DNA from: Lingula anatina
Lineage: Eukaryota > Brachiopoda > Lingulata > Lingulida > Lingulidae
NCBI RefSeq assembly: GCF_001039355.2
Contig: NW_019775961.1
Location: forward strand, 54,980-118,979
Reading direction: 5' to 3'
Length of the DNA: 64,000 nucleotides
Shown here: piece by piece, positions 60,807 to 64,000 of the stretch
Numbering within the stretch: the stretch's first letter is position 1
How the letters are laid out: each line of letters begins with the position of its first letter
Notes under the pieces: generated by a model
The model's input: the letters and a program-made list of their open reading frames with translations, nothing else
Told to the model about the DNA's origin: nothing
The model's database searches: none
Position numbers and translations under genes: made by a program

Positions 60807-61199
60807 GAAACACCTGAAAAAAAAAAAAGAGCTCAATATTAATAATAATACCTGTCAATTTTGTACAATTTTGTGAGGGAGTGTTACGTAAACCTGCATA
60901 CTGAAGTAGCATTGCCCGGGGAAAGAAACAAAAATCATTAATGCAAAAGTTAACAGCTGTGTTAATAACATACAGATAGACAGTTAACTGCAACAAACCA
61001 TAATCAAGATAATTATTCATACTTCCTACTTAAACTTGCCCGAGTAACAATTAAGTCCTTCATCTCGTTTTTCATACTCACTGTTGTGCTAGACGTACAG
61101 TAATTACAATTATTTAAACGTATGTTAAGTCGTGCTAGACACAGAAAACGCATCTCACTACCCACTTACTACTGGCACTGAGTACTGGTACTAGTAATG

Positions 61200-61489
61200 T
61201 AATAAATTATCCTTGAGTTGACTTCCACGATCACAGCTCACTACAGTTTCTCTTCACATAAACCATTTGATTAAGTTTCACCTGCAGTCTGACATGTTGC
61301 CCGCGAACTACAGATAATGTTATGACAATGCAAAATGTTCATTCGTTCTCAGTATGTCTACGATCTAAGTTCATAACAAAAATGCATGACACCTCAAGGG
61401 CGCAGACATATTGAAAGTGACGTAGTAATGTCCCCAAAGGTCGCTGGAAGTGCCCGGATAATAACAAACCCAGCAGGGAAAGAAGGCGG
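61200..61489. promoter_or_regulatory. Putative bidirectional promoter region
   Basis: The noncoding first exon of CLYBL (minus strand) should start here. On the plus strand, AAGGCGG/GTAAGCAC at 61489 is a strong donor-like site following more GC-rich sequence. The ACGTCA-like word TGACGTAG near 61420 and local CpGs fit a promoter. No TATA box is assigned. Confidence 0.35.
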
Positions 61490-64000
61490 GTAAGCACAAG
61501 TACGCCGTGTAAGATTTTTTATTCAGGTTGATTGCAATGGTTTAAAATGCGTATTTTCACGTTACTATTATCTATAACGTGTTGTTTTATATACATCACT
61601 ACTTTACGAAGGTAATACACCAATATTTTATGTAAAATTGTAGAGCGGCTTCTTGAGCCACACTTAAAAATTGTTTCGGCCTACACTGACGTACTACATG
61701 TACAGTTGACTCTCATGGGAGTCATGGGCCATGTATTGCTCCATAAATTATATAATATATGTATAATATCATCACCAGTGGGGCTCCCTAAGTCGATCTG
61801 CACATTTACCTTGAGTCCTTTTTGGTGATGCATACAGTATAGCTGTATAAACCAGAACAGTACAGGTGCCATTAAATATCAGTTCATGTATTTATACTGC
61901 CAGTGTGTAAGACCTCTTTGCAAAACTCAGATGTTATTGTAATCTTTAATCAGATTTCATCACTGTGTTACACTTGCAACCTTAATTTGTAAGCAATAAA
62001 CTTTTTATATTTGATGAAAACATGATTGTGGTTTGGCTGGAAACAGAACTGGGCAGTTTGTGTCTGTGCACAAATTAACAGTATGGTTTGTTGTGGATAG
62101 CCATCACCTGGCTTCGTTTAGATCAATAATCTTAGCTCTTTGCAACTGCCTGCAGTGTACAATATATCTGTTTTCTTGTACTTGTTATACAGTATATAGT
62201 AAGGCAGAGAACATTCCCATAATATGAGTCACTCCAAAGTTACATTTATTTGAAAAAAAAGTCTCCCACAAAGGAGGCCATGTTTTTGTTTGTTTAAAGA
62301 GTGATTTAGTTTAATTTTCTCAGACTTTCAATGGATATTTCAAGTAAAACCAAGTCAAACTAGATTATAGCTACAATTTATTTTTGTAAATATTTTTATG
62401 GAGCTGTTCATGAATAGTCTTTAAAACCCATTATTGCCATTATTATTAGTATTGATAAAGGTTAAGCTAGATCATATGTATGATTGTAGAATTGTTTTTT
62501 CTTAGTCAAGCAGTGGATGATATATAGACTAAAAGCAGGCACAGGCTGGTTCAGTACAAGCACTGTTAGATATATTTAGCATGATACATATAGTAATGTT
62601 CAGTGTAACATACCACAGAAAGACATTGAAAATTAATGCTGCTGACTGACTGAACAGAGTATAATGCTGAAGGCTGTTACCTGGGATATATAGTATAGTG
62701 CATAATACTTGGTAATGTGTTGTTAATGATATCTTGCATTTGTGTCACAGTTATCAATATTAAATACAAGTCATCATAATTATCTAGTACAATACTCTCC
62801 AGGCACCAATAGCTTACTACTGGTGGCTCAATGAGTCACTACGTGTAAAGACGTGTTGTTCACAGATAATCCAGGTGCACATAATTGCTTTGCCAGCTTT
62901 GTGTAAATATGTGACAAAAGAAGGATAAATTAATAGGTCATTAATATCCTTAGACTTTGTATACTCAGATCTTGCCAAAGTTATTGACATGGAAAATATG
63001 AAGAGGTATGTGTCCTACTTAATGAAGCAGATTTATGATACAGTATGATTATAGTTATATTATTGGGATTTCATGATTTATGTTACTAAGTGGACTGTCA
63101 AATTTGATTCATTATAAATTATTTATTATCATTGTTTTGTATGTGATGTTTAAAATGAATGAAATATATTACAGTTTGCAGATAATATGATATCAGTTAC
63201 AGTATGGTATATTAGAAAAAAAAAACTTGAGTCCTCATTTGTTTGTTGAATAACTTATTTCATAACAAGCATATTTTTATACCAATTAACAATCTAATAA
63301 TCAGATAAGCTCTCCATCTAATAGCAATTATTTGGCTATACCGGTGATGAATTGTAATGGAGGAATTTGTGTCCTTGCCATATTTACATGTCTTCTGTGT
63401 TCTGCTTCAACATGTTAATAATTTATTACAATTATTGAAATAACCATAGGATTTACAGAAGAAAAAAAATTAACCAGTTCATGGGTATTTTTATGATGAT
63501 CCTTTTGCTCCTCTCCTTATTTCATAGTTATTTTTTTCAACTTGACCTTAATAAGTAATTACAGTCATCAGTTCCTAGAATTTCTTTAGTGAGAGACTGT
63601 GATTACAAGTATTGTTGTAGCATATTTGTCAGTTGATAAACTCATGATTGATAAGAACTATTTTTTAGGAATAGACAGAATTTGTAAAATGTAATTTGCA
63701 ACCCTGATTCAAACTGAGCATGAATTATTTGTACTATTTACCAGGCCACTATGATTTTCAGTCATTACTGATGCAGTTCAACCAGACAAAGTGCATAAGG
63801 AAGTGTTTCAGCGACATGTCAAGGATACATATCAAATGCTCAATCCTTGTGTTCATTTTCCGTTGTTTGGTCATACGGGAAACGTATTCTCATCCTTTAT
63901 AAATGCCAAGCCTCAGTTATGCTGCAATTTACATGTTTTCTGTCCTGAGTTTCGTACTGAATGTGAACCATGATGTGTTGGGTCTTTTAGTCGATCCATC
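61490..64000. other. AT-rich end of window, no gene recognised
   Basis: Apart from the candidate small exon at 62969, no coding exon is seen. Could be a large intron of a plus-strand gene starting near 61489. Confidence 0.4.
62969..63005 (+). other. Candidate 37-base internal exon
   Basis: TTGTATACTCAG acceptor and GTATGT donor bracket 37 bases encoding, in one frame, LAKVIDMENMK. With the donor-like site at 61489 it could belong to a plus-strand gene that continues beyond the window. I recognise no family; support is splice signals only. Confidence 0.25.

Noticed and set aside
63720-63973. Overlapping 60-codon ORFs at the window end
   Set aside because: Length and composition are as expected by chance in AT-rich DNA; no motif.
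1-64000. CRISPR arrays, prokaryotic operons, rRNA or tRNA genes
   Set aside because: None seen; the spaced repeats are transposon or satellite type, and the genes are intron-bearing animal genes.

Overview
The window looks like nuclear DNA of a marine invertebrate animal. It is AT-rich, its genes have many introns with GT..AG borders, it is full of microsatellites and short inverted-repeat transposons, and it has two N-filled assembly gaps. The gene set is metazoan: aprataxin, CLYBL, S-adenosylmethionine decarboxylase, a fibrinogen-related lectin and a Fem-1-like ankyrin protein. The sequence does not fix the phylum. Repeat style and gene content fit a lophotrochozoan (mollusc or brachiopod type) or a non-vertebrate deuterostome.

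Layout. (1) 0.2-7.5 kb, minus strand: a ten-coding-exon gene for a 416-residue protein joining a PDZ domain to a C-terminal region of about 155 residues that resembles a beta-trefoil cytokine of the IL-1/FGF fold. All exon phases agree. It is the most interesting gene here. (2) 9.19-12.10 kb: an apparent DNA transposon with 33-34 bp inverted termini and a 7-8 bp target duplication. It encloses a 189-bp tandem array and a possible two-exon 33-residue gene. (3) 13.6-17.5 kb, plus strand: a short aprataxin without an FHA domain. (4) 21.2-22.2 kb, minus strand: an ankyrin-repeat (Fem-1-like) protein. (5) 26.1-41.8 kb: a tandem segmental duplication of a secreted fibrinogen-domain lectin. The first copy is complete with six exons. 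The second has lost a splice acceptor and its last exon, and carries a DIRS/Ngaro-type tyrosine-recombinase retrotransposon upstream and a MITE-like element in an intron. The first copy preserves both empty sites. (6) 44.0-46.3 kb, minus strand: an intact two-exon hAT-type transposase or domesticated hAT gene. (7) 51.0-53.6 kb, plus strand: the 3' five exons of S-adenosylmethionine decarboxylase, with no 5' exons found in the window. (8) 58.4-60.8 kb, minus strand: a complete six-exon CLYBL (mitochondrial citramalyl-CoA lyase).

At least eight families of short inverted-repeat elements lie between and within genes; two families have two or three copies here. The genes do not form an obvious pathway. 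They are neighbours in an ordinary animal locus whose recent history is dominated by duplication and transposon insertion. Coordinates of splice sites were read by eye and may be off by a base.
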